Source of the DNA: Mesorhizobium sp. WSM3862
GTDB lineage: Bacteria; Pseudomonadota; Alphaproteobacteria; Rhizobiales; Rhizobiaceae
Reading direction: 5' to 3'
DNA length: 64,000 bases
Assembly: GCF_002294985.1 (NCBI RefSeq)
Contig: NZ_NSGE01000014.1
Location: forward strand, 1-64,000
Part shown: positions 16,900-26,365 of the stretch, in pieces
Numbering within the stretch: the first letter of the stretch is position 1
Layout of the letters: each line of letters opens with the position of its first letter
Translations under genes and position numbers: made by a program
Notes under the pieces: model-generated
Databases searched by the model: none
Seen by the model: only the letters and a program-made list of their open reading frames with translations
Told to the model about the DNA's origin: nothing

Positions 16900-17883
16900 T
16901 CAGAAGCAGATGGCGGCGTCCAGCTCCGACAGCGGACGCACACCTGCAAGCAGCGCCCTCGCCCCGGCCTCGTCGCGCTTCATCTGCACGACCAGCGCAT
17001 CGAGCCCATCGAATTTGAGCTCGGGGCGCAGATAGCTGAAGAACGACACCTGGCAGATCTCGCCGTAGAGATCGCCGGAGAAGTCGAAGACATAGGTTTC
17101 GAGCAGCGGCGCGCCATTATCGTCGACGGTCGGCCGGCGGCCGAAGCTGGCGACGCCGTCATGGAGCGTGCCATCGGCGCGGCGCAAGCGGACGGCGTAA
17201 ATGCCTTCCTTCAGAGTGGCTTCCGGCGAAAGCTTCATATTGGCGGTTGGAAAGCCAAGCGTGCGGCCGAGCTGCTGGCCGGCGATCACCTCGCTCTCGA
17301 TGGTGAAGCGATAGCCGAGCAGGCCGGCTGCTTCCCCGACCTTGCCTTCGCAAAGCAGGGCGCGGATGCGGCTCGACGAGACCACCTCGGCACCTTCGTC
17401 GCGGAAGGCGTCGACCAGCGTGACGCCGAAGCCGTGGCGCTCGCCTGCCGCCATCAGGAAGGCCGGGCCGCCCTGGCGGTCCTTGCCGAAGTGGAAGTCG
17501 AAACCGGTGACGGCATGGCTGACGCCCAGCCTGTTTTCCAGCACATCGGTCACAAATGCCTCGGCCGAGAGCGAGGCGAAGTCGCGCGTGAACGGCTGCT
17601 CGACGAGGGCGGCAAAGCCGAGCCTGGCCAGGAGCCGCGCCTTCATCGGCGGCGGCGTCAGCACGAAGAGCGGCACGTCCGGTCTGAACACCTTGCGCGG
17701 ATGCGGCTCGAAGGTAAGCACCAGGGCCGGCACGCCGCGGCGGCCGGCTTCGGCCAGCGCCCGCTCCAGCACCGACAGATGGCCGCGGTGGACGCCGTCG
17801 AAATTGCCGATCGCCACGACGCCGCCGCGCAGATGCCCGGGCAACGGCGTGACCGCCGAAATGCGTTCGAAATCGTGCGTCAT
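16900..17883 (-). CDS. ribF: Bifunctional riboflavin kinase / FAD synthetase
   Basis: 327 residues from the ATG at 17883 (MTHDFERIS). A longer frame upstream belongs to another gene and is ignored. The N-terminal FAD synthetase domain carries IGNFDGVHRGH (residues 25-35), the nucleotidyltransferase HxGH-type signature. The C-terminal riboflavin kinase domain starts near residue 185 and carries GRTLGFPTANM. It converts riboflavin to FMN and then FAD. It follows the HAD hydrolase gene with 47 nt between them on the same strand, so the two are probably cotranscribed. Confidence 0.95.
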   Translation of the reverse strand: MTHDFERISAVTPLPGHLRGGVVAIGNFDGVHRGHLSVLERALAEAGRRGVPALVLTFEPHPRKVFRPDVPLFVLTPPPMKARLLARLGFAALVEQPFTRDFASLSAEAFVTDVLENRLGVSHAVTGFDFHFGKDRQGGPAFLMAAGERHGFGVTLVDAFRDEGAEVVSSSRIRALLCEGKVGEAAGLLGYRFTIESEVIAGQQLGRTLGFPTANMKLSPEATLKEGIYAVRLRRADGTLHDGVASFGRRPTVDDNGAPLLETYVFDFSGDLYGEICQVSFFSYLRPELKFDGLDALVVQMKRDEAGARALLAGVRPLSELDAAICF

Positions 17884-17930
17884 GTCGACCTGCGTGATGT
17901 CGGGGCGCCCGTCATGGTCCGGCTTCCCGC

Positions 17931-18791
17931 CTATTGCAGCCGCGCGATGACGGCGACCGGGCGATAACCGTGCGTCGTGAGGAATCCCGCCAGCCTTTCG
18001 GGATCCGGCCGCAGCGGGTCGCCATAGTCGCGCGCATGAATACCGCCCGAGACATAGAGCACGTCGAACCCGTTGTCGGCGGCACCCTTGACGTCGGTCA
18101 TCATGCCATCGCCGATAGCGAGAACCTGTTTGCGCTCGACCGCGCGGCCGAGCAGCCCGGCGACCTCCTTCATGGCGAGGTTGTAGATCGGCGCGAAAGG
18201 CTTGCCGGCGATCAGCGTGCGGCCGCCAAGCTGCGCGTAGTCGCGCGCCAGCGCGCCGGCACACCAGATGGTGCGCTCGCCGCGCTCGACCAGAATGTCG
18301 GGGTTGGCGCAGATGAAGGGCAGGTTGCGGGCACGCAGCCGCTGCAGCAGTTCCGCGTATTCGGCGGGCTTGTCCACCTCGTCGTCGTAGAACCCGGTGC
18401 AGACGACGCCGGACGCTTCGAATTCCTCCACGAGTTCGACGTCCAAGCCGTCATAGAGGGTGAAGTCGCGCTCGGGCCCGATGTGGAAGATCTTTCTCGG
18501 ACCCTCGGCGATCAAGTCGCGCGTGACGTCGCCCGAGGTGACGACACGGTCATAGGCATCTGCCGGAACGCCGATCGCATGCATCTGCGCAACGACGTCG
18601 GCGCTGCGCCGCGGCGAATTGGTGATCAGCACTACCGGCACTTTTGCCGCGCGCGCCCGGGCAAGCGCCTCCGCGGCGACGGGGAAGTGCCATTCGCCAT
18701 TGTGCACCACGCCCCATACGTCGCACAGGATGGCCGCGTAGTTTTCCGTCAGATCGGTGAGCGAAGCGATGATGTTTGGCGAATCCGCCAT
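17931..18791 (-). CDS. TIGR01459-type class IIA HAD-superfamily hydrolase
   Basis: 286 residues from the ATG at 18791 (MADSPNIIASL). HAD motif I is ILCDVWGVVHNGE (nucleophile Asp24, with Trp-Gly where many class IIA enzymes have Leu-Asp-Gly). Motif II lies in PVVLITNSPRRS and the late acidic motif is VLAIGDGMMTDVKGA. It is a cytoplasmic phosphatase of the NagD/class IIA cap type, found next to ribF in many Rhizobiales. Because of that linkage a flavin-related phosphatase role is tempting but unproven. Confidence 0.9.
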   Translation of the reverse strand: MADSPNIIASLTDLTENYAAILCDVWGVVHNGEWHFPVAAEALARARAAKVPVVLITNSPRRSADVVAQMHAIGVPADAYDRVVTSGDVTRDLIAEGPRKIFHIGPERDFTLYDGLDVELVEEFEASGVVCTGFYDDEVDKPAEYAELLQRLRARNLPFICANPDILVERGERTIWCAGALARDYAQLGGRTLIAGKPFAPIYNLAMKEVAGLLGRAVERKQVLAIGDGMMTDVKGAADNGFDVLYVSGGIHARDYGDPLRPDPERLAGFLTTHGYRPVAVIARLQ

Positions 18792-19021
18792 GCCGTTATC
18801 CTGAGACTGGTCTAGGCAAAGCCGCGACAGCCATCCTTTTTGGTTCGGAGGCCGCCATGGCCGGTCCCGCATAACCGAAGCGCTCCATCCTGTCACCAGC
18901 TTTCGCCATCACCGCCGGGACGAGCCGCGAGCACGCCCGCTCGGAAGCGCAGGGTTAACGCGCCGTCAAAATGGCGGTGCGTGCTTGAACGTTTCGAGCA
19001 AGCTGAAATTTAAGGATATAT

Positions 19022-19053
19022 GACCATGGTAGCACCGAACTAGGACCATGGTC
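19022..19053. promoter_or_regulatory. Inverted repeat upstream of the TadG-like pair
   Basis: GACCATGGT at 19022-19030 and GACCATGGTC at 19044-19053 are near-palindromes 13 nt apart, framed by an AT-rich TATA/GTATA context. The motif ends 10 nt before the first possible ATG (19064). It could be an operator or a leader hairpin. The gap 18792-19063 otherwise holds nothing I recognise. Confidence 0.45.
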
Positions 19054-19063
19054 GTATACCGGT

Positions 19064-20272
19064 ATGGGTCTTTTGCGGGGGCTGAGCGCAATGATCGGCA
19101 GATTTATAGGCGACAAGCGGGGCAACTACGCCCCGCCGGCCCGCAGAGCCGCTGGAACGATCAGGCAATTCCTTCGCTCCGGCGACGGCTCACTCATGCC
19201 TATCGTTGTCATGGTAATGATGTCGCTGCTGCTCGCAATCGGCTTCTCCGTCGACTACACCTCGGCGGTGACGACTAGGAGCAACATGCAAAGCGCGCTA
19301 GACGCCGCGATCCTATCGATCACCACCATGGACACCACGACCACGAAGGCAGCCCGCCAGGCGGCGTTGCAGGATGCCTATGCGGCCAATAGCGGGCTGG
19401 GAACAGTGACGTTGAAGAGCGTCGATGTCGCCGCCGACGGCACGGCGGCCTTCAGCGCCACAGCAAGCTATCCGATGCCGACCACTTTCATGGGAATAGC
19501 GAAGATCGATTCCGTGCAGATCGGCGTCGGCTCCTCGGTGCGCAAGACGCCAGCGCTGGTGCAGGCCGATTTCAAGGTGTCGAAAGTGTCGGGCTACTGG
19601 AACAAGACCATGTATCTCTACGGCACCCAGTTCGGCCAGACGAACGCACAGAGTCTGATGAGGATCGACTACACCTACAGCAACTACAAATTCAGCTACA
19701 CATCCGGCAAAAACACCTACACGGTGGGCGAGCCGAAGGGCTATGGAACCACTACCGTCTACACGGTGAATGGAAGCACAGAGACGAAGGTCCAGCAGCA
19801 GGCGTGCACGACGACAGGCTCGACCACCGCGTTCACCAATCCGGTGGCGGGATCGATCCCCGGCAGCACCAAGGACACCAGAACCAACAAGACGATCTAC
19901 TTCAACACCACCTGCACGACCACCACCTACCCGGCCAATGGCCCTGGCGCCGCCATCGACGTCAGCCAGATGAACCAGCTTTATCTGCAGATGAAGGTGC
20001 CCTCGGGCAATCCGCAGACGCTGCAGTCGAATGATGCCACCACCTCGAACCGGCTCTATATCGGCACCAGCCAGACCGATATGCCCGAGATCGCGACCGG
20101 GCAGAAGGTCGACATCTTTAGCGTCGTGCCTTGCGGCGAGACCAGCTACCAGGCATGGGAGGACGGTGGCAACGCGGTGCCGGCGCCGGTCTCCAATGCC
20201 GACTTCTTCTACACCGTGACCGGCAAATGCGCCTTCAACAAACGGCCATCCGAGACGGTGATGACGCAGTGA
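19064..20272 (+). CDS. TadE/TadG-like pilus-assembly-associated protein
   Basis: 402 residues from 19064; the ATG at 19091 (MIGRFIGDKRGNY) is a good alternative, with GGGGGCTGAG before it. A short basic head with the RGNYA motif is followed, after an insertion, by one membrane helix (LMPIVVMVMMSLLLAIGFSV). Next comes DYTSAVTTRSNMQSALDAAI, the usual TadE/G N-terminal arrangement of a pseudopilin-like anchor. The rest is a Thr/Tyr-rich extracytoplasmic domain. It is predicted to sit in the envelope with Flp/Tad pilus machinery, yet no tad secretion genes are in this window. It overlaps the next gene by four bases (GTGA). Confidence 0.75.
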   Translation: MGLLRGLSAMIGRFIGDKRGNYAPPARRAAGTIRQFLRSGDGSLMPIVVMVMMSLLLAIGFSVDYTSAVTTRSNMQSALDAAILSITTMDTTTTKAARQAALQDAYAANSGLGTVTLKSVDVAADGTAAFSATASYPMPTTFMGIAKIDSVQIGVGSSVRKTPALVQADFKVSKVSGYWNKTMYLYGTQFGQTNAQSLMRIDYTYSNYKFSYTSGKNTYTVGEPKGYGTTTVYTVNGSTETKVQQQACTTTGSTTAFTNPVAGSIPGSTKDTRTNKTIYFNTTCTTTTYPANGPGAAIDVSQMNQLYLQMKVPSGNPQTLQSNDATTSNRLYIGTSQTDMPEIATGQKVDIFSVVPCGETSYQAWEDGGNAVPAPVSNADFFYTVTGKCAFNKRPSETVMTQ

Positions 20273-22272
20273 AGCACATGCAGGGCCGCTTGCCGAAGAT
20301 GCGCGAATTCTGGCTTCGCTTTTGCCGCGACCGGCGTGGCAATTATGCCCTGGTGACGGCGATCGCCATGGTGCCGCTGATGGGCGCCCTGGCAATCGCA
20401 GTCGATTTCACCGAACTCAACCGCCAAAAGCAGATGGTGCTGAATGCGCTCGATGCGGCGAACTTTGCCGCCGCGAGGCGGTTGGCGGAGGGCGCCACTG
20501 ACGACCAGATCAAGGCCTATGCGGTCGACTTCTTCAACGCCAACCTCAACACCATCGACCCCGCGGACGTAGCGCTCAACATCACCCTGCCCACCAGCCA
20601 GGCCGGCGGCGGCTTGCTGACAATGAGCGCCACGCTTACCTACCATCCCTATTTCTATCCGGCTTCGGCAATGCTCGTCGGCGTCGACGAAGTCGACGCG
20701 AAAAAGCCCGTTGAGCTCGAGATGAAGTCACAGGTGCGCTTGAAGAACACACTGGAAGTGGCGATGGTGCTCGACAATTCGGGCTCGATGTCGACGAAAG
20801 GATCCGGCACGGGGCAGAAGCGCATCGACCTGCTCAAACAGGCCGCCAAGCAGTTGGTCGACACGCTTGCGCAGCAGGCGGCGCAGATCAAGCAGATCGA
20901 CAAGCCGGTCCAGTTCAGCCTGGTGCCCTTCGCGGCTTCGGTCAATGTCGGGCCGGACAACGACAACGCCTCCTGGATGGATGTCTACGGGCTGTCGCCG
21001 ATCGCCAACGAGAATTTCGACTGGTCGACACTCAACGCCGCCGACAAGAACGCCCAGAAGATCAACGGCATCTGGTACAAGAACGGCACCGGCTGGGGAA
21101 CCGAGGAAGGCCAGGCACTGACCCGCTTTTCGCTCTATCGCGACATGAAGGTGGTCACCAGCCACGAGCGCATCGTCGGCAGCAAGCGCGTCGTCTGCGA
21201 CGAATACCGGTCCAACAACACCTGCAAGCGAAGCCACAACGAATACGACTACAATGACACCTACGGCCCGTTCGCGAGCTGGCAGGGCTGCGTCGAAGTG
21301 CGTCCCTACCCTTACAATGTCGACGATACGCCTGCGTCCGGCGGGCCGAACAACACCGGCATCGGGGTCGGCGACCCGGCGACCATGTTCGTGCCGATGT
21401 TCGCGCCCGACGAACCCGGCAACCACTGGAAGGTGACGCAGGATCCCGACGAGCCGAACCCCGCGACCTACGGCGCCGCCAACAGCTGGTGGAACGACGA
21501 TCCGTCGAGCACCACCGGCAAGACGCGCCAATCCAACATGGCCAAATATTTCATGCCGCGGCCGATCAATGCGCCGGTGCTGGCAACGGGCGCCGGTCCC
21601 AACTATAGCTGCACCACGACGCCGGTCACGCCGCTCACCGACGTCACCACTGCGGACGGGCTGGCGGCCATCAAGGCGGCTGTCGACCTGATGCAGCCCA
21701 ACGGCAACACCAACGTGCCGGAAGGCATGGCCTGGGGCTGGCGCACCGTTTCCAGCGGGGCGCCGTTCACCGAAGGGCGGCCGGAGACCGAACGCGGCAA
21801 CGACAAGGTCGTCATCGTGCTTACCGACGGCGAGAACACCTATTCGACGGTGAACTCCGATCCGGCCGGCAACAAATCGACCTATGCGGCCTACGGCTAT
21901 ACCGGCGTCGGCTACAAAGGCACCTCGGTCACCCGCCTGTTCGGCGGCACCTCCAGCGACATCGGCCAGTTCAACTATTCCTCGGGTAACTACACCAACG
22001 CGCTCAACGAGCAGATGGCCAAGCTCTGCGACCATGCCAAGGCGGCCAACATCATGGTGATGACGGTTGCGCTCGACATGTCCGCGACCGACGCCGGCGA
22101 CAAGCAGGCGATGGACGCCCTGAAGACCTGCTCATCCGACTCCCGCTTCCGCAAGGATCCCGCCGACCCCAGCAAGCCCGCCAAGCTTTTCTGGAATGCA
22201 ACCGGCGCGACGCTGTCCGACAATTTCAAGGAGATTGCGAACGAGCTATCGAATTTGCGCGTGGTGGGGTAA
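20269..22272 (+). CDS. TadG-like protein with von Willebrand factor A domain
   Basis: 667 residues from the GTG at 20269, which overlaps the previous stop; the ATG at 20278 (MQGRLPKM) is the alternative. It has the same head as its neighbour (RDRRGNYALVTAIAMVPLMG, then AVDFTELNRQKQMVLNALDAA). A vWA domain begins near residue 160 with VAMVLDNSGSMS, an intact DxSxS metal-ion adhesion site. The second vWA half (KVVIVLTDGENTY) follows after a long insertion. It is likely envelope-anchored and outward-facing, binding a partner through metal. Together with the preceding gene it forms a two-gene unit. Confidence 0.82.
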   Translation: MKHMQGRLPKMREFWLRFCRDRRGNYALVTAIAMVPLMGALAIAVDFTELNRQKQMVLNALDAANFAAARRLAEGATDDQIKAYAVDFFNANLNTIDPADVALNITLPTSQAGGGLLTMSATLTYHPYFYPASAMLVGVDEVDAKKPVELEMKSQVRLKNTLEVAMVLDNSGSMSTKGSGTGQKRIDLLKQAAKQLVDTLAQQAAQIKQIDKPVQFSLVPFAASVNVGPDNDNASWMDVYGLSPIANENFDWSTLNAADKNAQKINGIWYKNGTGWGTEEGQALTRFSLYRDMKVVTSHERIVGSKRVVCDEYRSNNTCKRSHNEYDYNDTYGPFASWQGCVEVRPYPYNVDDTPASGGPNNTGIGVGDPATMFVPMFAPDEPGNHWKVTQDPDEPNPATYGAANSWWNDDPSSTTGKTRQSNMAKYFMPRPINAPVLATGAGPNYSCTTTPVTPLTDVTTADGLAAIKAAVDLMQPNGNTNVPEGMAWGWRTVSSGAPFTEGRPETERGNDKVVIVLTDGENTYSTVNSDPAGNKSTYAAYGYTGVGYKGTSVTRLFGGTSSDIGQFNYSSGNYTNALNEQMAKLCDHAKAANIMVMTVALDMSATDAGDKQAMDALKTCSSDSRFRKDPADPSKPAKLFWNATGATLSDNFKEIANELSNLRVVG

Positions 22273-22372
22273 GGGACATAAACTGACGCCGGCGCGCCAA
22301 GAAGCGAAAAGGCAGGATCAGGGGCTTGATTTCAGATAGTATTCTCTTTCCCCTTCATCGGAGGATGCTGAG

Positions 22373-22801
22373 ATGCTGTCAGACCTCGCGAAACTCATCG
22401 AGCAGGATCATTTAGCCTTGGATGCCTTCGTCAAGGGCAATCCCGAACCATTGAAAAGTCTCTTCTCACAACGGGATGACGTCGTCATCGCCAATCCATT
22501 CGGCCCGCCGGCAAAAGGATGGAAGAAGGCTGCCGAAACGATGGACCGTGCCGCTACCAACTACCGAGACGGAGAGGTTATCGGCTTCGACCGAATTTCC
22601 GAGTACGCAACGACCGACTTGGGTTACATCATCGAGATCGAGCGGGTCCGATCCAAGGTCGGCGGCAGCGACAAGCTGATTCCGATCGCACTTCGAACCA
22701 CCACTATATTTCGGCGGGAGAAAGGCGCGTGGAAGATCGTCCTTCGTCATGCCGATCCTATAACCTCGCCTCGTCCGGCAGCCTCGATCGTCGGTGAGTA
22801 G
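22373..22801 (+). CDS. NTF2-like (SnoaL/DUF4440 type) protein
   Basis: 142 residues from the ATG at 22373, with CGGAGGATG upstream. The helix-rich start and the following pattern DVVIANPFGPPAKGWKKA...YATTDLGYIIEIERVR...RREKGAWKIVLRHADP fit the cone-shaped NTF2/SnoaL fold. The final GAWKIVLRHADP is a typical last strand. Members bind small molecules or act as isomerases or hydrolases; no catalytic residue can be assigned here. It has no signal peptide and is probably cytoplasmic and monocistronic. Confidence 0.8.
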   Translation: MLSDLAKLIEQDHLALDAFVKGNPEPLKSLFSQRDDVVIANPFGPPAKGWKKAAETMDRAATNYRDGEVIGFDRISEYATTDLGYIIEIERVRSKVGGSDKLIPIALRTTTIFRREKGAWKIVLRHADPITSPRPAASIVGE

Positions 22802-22945
22802 AGAGGCTACCAAAGCCCGCGGCACTGCCCGACCTGGCGCAACGAACGGCGCCGGCAAGTCCCTTGCGCTCGTGCGCGGCACAAGGCACATGTCCGTACC
22901 CGCCGGCATCGGACCTTCTCTGCCGCAGGTGCTGGAGATCAAGCC

Positions 22946-23578
22946 ATGCCCGACGCCGCCAACCATCTGACCTTCGCGCTGATCTGCCTCGGCATGGTGC
23001 TCACACCCGGCCCGAACATGATCTATCTGATCTCGCGCTCGTTGTCGCAAGGGCCGAGGGCCGGGCTGATCTCGCTGGGCGGCGTGGCGCTGGGCTTCCT
23101 GTTCTATGTGGTGTCCGCGGCCTTTGGCATCACCGCGCTGATCTTCGCCGTGCCTTATGCCTATGACGCGCTGCGCTTTGCCGGCGCGCTCTACCTGCTG
23201 TGGCTCGCCTGGCAGGCGCTAAGGCCCGGCGGCCGCTCGCCATTCCAGGTGCGCGAGCTGCCGAAGGACAGGCCGCGCAAGCTGTTCGTCATGGGGCTGA
23301 TGACCAACCTGCTCAATCCGAAGGTGGCGGTGCTCTATCTGTCGCTCTTGCCGCAGTTCATCAACCCGGCCAAGGGCCATGTGCTGTCGCAGCTTCTGGT
23401 GCTCGGCGTGACGCAGATCTCGATCAGCCTGACCGTCAACGCCATCATCGCGGTGACAGCGGGCTCGATCGCCACCTTCCTCGCCGGACGGCCGTTCTGG
23501 CTGGTCGTCCAGCGCTGGATGATGGGCACGGTGCTGACGGCGCTGGCTTTGAAGATGGCGACCGAGGCGCAGCGCTGA
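22946..23578 (+). CDS. LysE/RhtB family amino-acid exporter
   Basis: 210 residues from the ATG at 22946, with GGAG ahead. The family signature LTPGPNMIYLISRSLSQGPRAG is near the N-terminus in split form, and TNLLNPKVAVLYLSLLPQF marks the middle. About six hydrophobic segments place it in the inner membrane. It would export an amino acid or derivative; the substrate cannot be assigned from sequence. It is convergent with the dienelactone hydrolase gene (25 bp between stops). Confidence 0.9.
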   Translation: MPDAANHLTFALICLGMVLTPGPNMIYLISRSLSQGPRAGLISLGGVALGFLFYVVSAAFGITALIFAVPYAYDALRFAGALYLLWLAWQALRPGGRSPFQVRELPKDRPRKLFVMGLMTNLLNPKVAVLYLSLLPQFINPAKGHVLSQLLVLGVTQISISLTVNAIIAVTAGSIATFLAGRPFWLVVQRWMMGTVLTALALKMATEAQR

Positions 23579-23603
23579 GATCGGATGATCAGGGCTATGG
23601 CTG

Positions 23604-24485
23604 TTATCCGCTGAAGGCCTGCTTCAAAAACGTGTGGACGTCGCTTGCCGATTTTTCGGCCGCAGCTGCGTTGTACTCCACCCGGTGGCCATACTGCTCG
23701 GTGCCCGTCTTGAATGACGGGGAGGCAAAGGCGTGGCGAGCGCCCTTGAAGACATCAAGCTGCACGGCGCTGCCCTTGCCGCTGCGCTGCGCCATCATTT
23801 CCCGGCAATTTTTGGCGGGGGTCCAATCGTCGAGCTCGCCGATCAGGATCAATGTCGGGACCGCCACGTCGCCATTCGTAGCCGAACAATTCGGATAGTA
23901 AGCGACAGCCGCCTTGAACTTGCGATCCATCAGCCGCTCGGCGCCGCCAAGTTGCACGGCCTCGAGCGTTGCGATCCCACCGGCGGAGAACCCCATCAAC
24001 GCTGTGCGCTGCGGGTCGACGAAACTCAATTTGGACAGGAACTCCAAAGCGCCGTAGGCGTCATAAACGCGATCAGCAAACAGGCTGCCATCGGTGAGCA
24101 GGCCGTGATCACACGTCTCGCGAATACCGCGCGTGCTGAAGCTGTCGACAACGAGTACGACGTAACCCCAGGAAGACAGCCGCTGCGACCAGGTTTTCTC
24201 TACAGTTGGGAATAGGCCCGAACATCCATGGAGAACGACGACCGCCGGGAACGGCCCCTCACCCGGCGGTCGCGTCAGATACCCATTCAATGGCGTGCCA
24301 GGAATGGCCTGGAGCGCTCGCCCGTTTTGTTGCGCAATGCGCTCCTGAAACGGCGTCGGCTTCACGGCCGCGCTTTCAAAATGCACCAACTCGTCAGCGT
24401 TGGCACGCGTAGTATCAATGCAGCCGACAACCCAAAGCCCGGCCACGAAAGCCGCCCCCTTGAGCGACCTCAAGAACATCTTCAT
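23604..24485 (-). CDS. Dienelactone hydrolase family protein, exported
   Basis: 293 residues from the ATG at 24485. The N-terminal hydrophobic segment (AAFVAGLWVVGC) ends in VVGC, so it may be a lipoprotein anchored at Cys22. The alpha/beta-hydrolase fold shows VVVLHGCSGLFP (oxyanion loop), MGFSAGG with the nucleophile Ser167, GELDDWTP with the acid residue, and GARHAF with the catalytic His. Dienelactone hydrolases normally use Cys as nucleophile; here Ser suggests a general esterase or peptidase. It appears as a single gene. Confidence 0.85.
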   Translation of the reverse strand: MKMFLRSLKGAAFVAGLWVVGCIDTTRANADELVHFESAAVKPTPFQERIAQQNGRALQAIPGTPLNGYLTRPPGEGPFPAVVVLHGCSGLFPTVEKTWSQRLSSWGYVVLVVDSFSTRGIRETCDHGLLTDGSLFADRVYDAYGALEFLSKLSFVDPQRTALMGFSAGGIATLEAVQLGGAERLMDRKFKAAVAYYPNCSATNGDVAVPTLILIGELDDWTPAKNCREMMAQRSGKGSAVQLDVFKGARHAFASPSFKTGTEQYGHRVEYNAAAAEKSASDVHTFLKQAFSG

Positions 24486-24540
24486 GAACCAGGCTCGGTA
24501 AACCGCTTCGGGACGTCTGCTTTGTTCGAGCCGGCGCGGC

Positions 24541-25365
24541 CTACATCGGCCGGCGGATGGGCCGGATATCCTGCGGCTCCACTACCTTGCGATAGAGATG
24601 CCAGGTCGCGTGGCCGAGGACCGGCATGACGACGGCAAGGCCGGCAAACAGCGGGATCGAGCCGATCACCAGCAGCACCGCGACCGTCAGGCCCCAGAGC
24701 GCCATCTGCAGCGGGTTGACTATTACGGCGCGCGCCGAAGTCTCGATCGCCGAGACGGCGCCGACATCGCGGTCGAGCAGCAGCGGGAAGGCAATCACGG
24801 TGGTGGCGAGCACCACGATCGCGAAGACGAGGCCGGCAGCGTTGCCGAGCAGGATCAGCGTCCAGCCCTTGCCGGTCGTCAGCACGTCGCTCAGGAAGGT
24901 TCCGACGGAGGCCGGCGGCTCGGCGCCGAACAGGCTGGTGTAGATCGACTGCGCGGTGAACAGCCACAGAAGGAAGAGCGCGAAAAGCAGGACGCCGATC
25001 GCCGCGATCGAGGGCAGCGCCGGCGAACGGCGCACGTCGAGCGCATGGTGCCAGCGGCTGCTCATGCCGAGCTCGCGCCGGCGGCTGATCTCGTAGAGGC
25101 CGATCGCCGCAAAGGGGCCGATCAACGCGAAGCCCGACATCAGCGGATAGACGAGCTGGATTGCACTCGAGCCGGAGGTCCACCGCGTCAGGATCAGGCC
25201 GACGACCGGATAGATCAGGCACAGGAACACGTAGTGCGAAGGCTTGGCCCAGAAATCCTCGGCGCCGAGCCTTAGCGCGTCCCATAGATCCGACGTGGTG
25301 ATGTGGCGCACCGTGGGCTGCACACGCAGCCCTTGCGCGTCCGCCATGACATGAAAACCAGCCAT
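24541..25365 (-). CDS. DUF2189-type multi-pass membrane protein
   Basis: 274 residues from the ATG at 25365 (MAGFHVMADAQGL), preceded by a perfect GGAGGA. A longer in-frame extension upstream is antisense to the CAP gene and is rejected. About six membrane helices follow a conserved cytoplasmic head (DLWDALRLGAEDFWAKPSHY), matching the DUF2189 family of putative integral membrane proteins. Its function is unknown. It shares a divergent promoter region (25366-25533) with the CAP-domain gene. Confidence 0.82.
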   Translation of the reverse strand: MAGFHVMADAQGLRVQPTVRHITTSDLWDALRLGAEDFWAKPSHYVFLCLIYPVVGLILTRWTSGSSAIQLVYPLMSGFALIGPFAAIGLYEISRRRELGMSSRWHHALDVRRSPALPSIAAIGVLLFALFLLWLFTAQSIYTSLFGAEPPASVGTFLSDVLTTGKGWTLILLGNAAGLVFAIVVLATTVIAFPLLLDRDVGAVSAIETSARAVIVNPLQMALWGLTVAVLLVIGSIPLFAGLAVVMPVLGHATWHLYRKVVEPQDIRPIRRPM

Positions 25366-25533
25366 AACCGTCCTCCGTATCGCTCGGGGGGCGGTCACCG
25401 CCTGGGTGGCCCGCCCGTGGCTGCCACTTCTAGAACGCCGGGATGATAACCGATCTCCCGGAGGATGTCGCCGCATAACGCGATTTTCATCGGCTGCCCG
25501 GCAAAAGCCACGATCGCTGGTATCAGAGGCCGG

Positions 25534-26040
25534 ATGACCAGCCTGACCACCGATTCCCCCCATCTCGACAGACGCACATTGCTCAAGACCGTCGGCCTTG
25601 CGGCGCTCGGCGGCATTGCCGCCTGCACCAGCGTCCAGCTGCCGACCGGCGAAGCCGCCGGCGTGTCGTCTTCCGCCACAGGCACGTTGAGCACTATCCG
25701 CACATCGGCCGGACTGCCGGCGCTCATTCCGGACGCACAGCTCGAGCAGGCGGCGCTGCAGCAGGCCGGCTATATGGCGTCGCGCGCCCGCATGAGCCAC
25801 ACGACCGGCTGGGGCAAGGATTTCGCCTCGCGCATGAAGGGCAACGGCGTGCGTGGCGCCGCGGGCGAAAACATCGCCGAGGGACGTTTCGACCTGCAAA
25901 AGCTGTTCGACATCTGGATGCATTCGGACGGCCACCGGCGCAACATGCTCGACCCGGACTTCAGCCGCTTCGGGTTGGCTTACGTGCGCGACGGCCGCGA
26001 TCCCAGCCTGCGCTACTGGGCACTGGTGCTGGGCCGTTAA
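25534..26040 (+). CDS. CAP-domain (SCP/PR-1-like) lipoprotein
   Basis: 168 residues from the ATG at 25534. The signal has a twin-arginine look (DRRTLLKTVGLAALGGIAAC) and ends in a lipobox with Cys31, so export by Tat with lipidation is plausible. The CAP domain follows: QLEQAALQQAGYMASRARMSH (first His), GENIAEG (Glu), and IWMHSDGHRRNMLDPDFSRFG (second conserved His/Glu region). Bacterial CAP proteins bind ligands or lipids outside the cytoplasm; the role here is unknown. Confidence 0.87.
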   Translation: MTSLTTDSPHLDRRTLLKTVGLAALGGIAACTSVQLPTGEAAGVSSSATGTLSTIRTSAGLPALIPDAQLEQAALQQAGYMASRARMSHTTGWGKDFASRMKGNGVRGAAGENIAEGRFDLQKLFDIWMHSDGHRRNMLDPDFSRFGLAYVRDGRDPSLRYWALVLGR

Positions 26041-26365
26041 ACTGAAGCGCCGCCTCCGGAAAAGCCCGCGTGCTCTTTGCATCCAGGGACACTGATCCGC
26101 AGGCCGGACGTTACCCCGGCGGCTATCCATTCTGACCAGCCGGCGCGCGTCGCCGGGCGATCGTTGGCGTGGCCTCAGAGCGGCTTCACCAGGAGCGGAA
26201 CGCTCCTCTGCGGACCGCAATGCATGTAGCGATTGCACACTCAGCGACAACCAGTTGCGTTCGCCGCCGCCCGCTTAGCGATCAATTCGGCGGACATAAC
26301 CGAGCTGCATTTATGGCCGCAATGTCAGCGTGATTGGGACTGGCACGGAGACCGCCACCAAAACA
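26041..26365. other. Intergenic region without recognisable feature
   Basis: About 325 bp lie between the convergent ends of the CAP gene and emrB-like gene. I see no supported reading frame, no strong hairpin with U-tract and no match to the repeat families described elsewhere. Confidence 0.6.

Noticed and set aside
25366..26250. N-terminal extension of the DUF2189-type gene across the CAP gene
   Set aside because: A perfect GGAGGA and the family's normal start lie at 25365; the extension is antisense to the CAP coding sequence.
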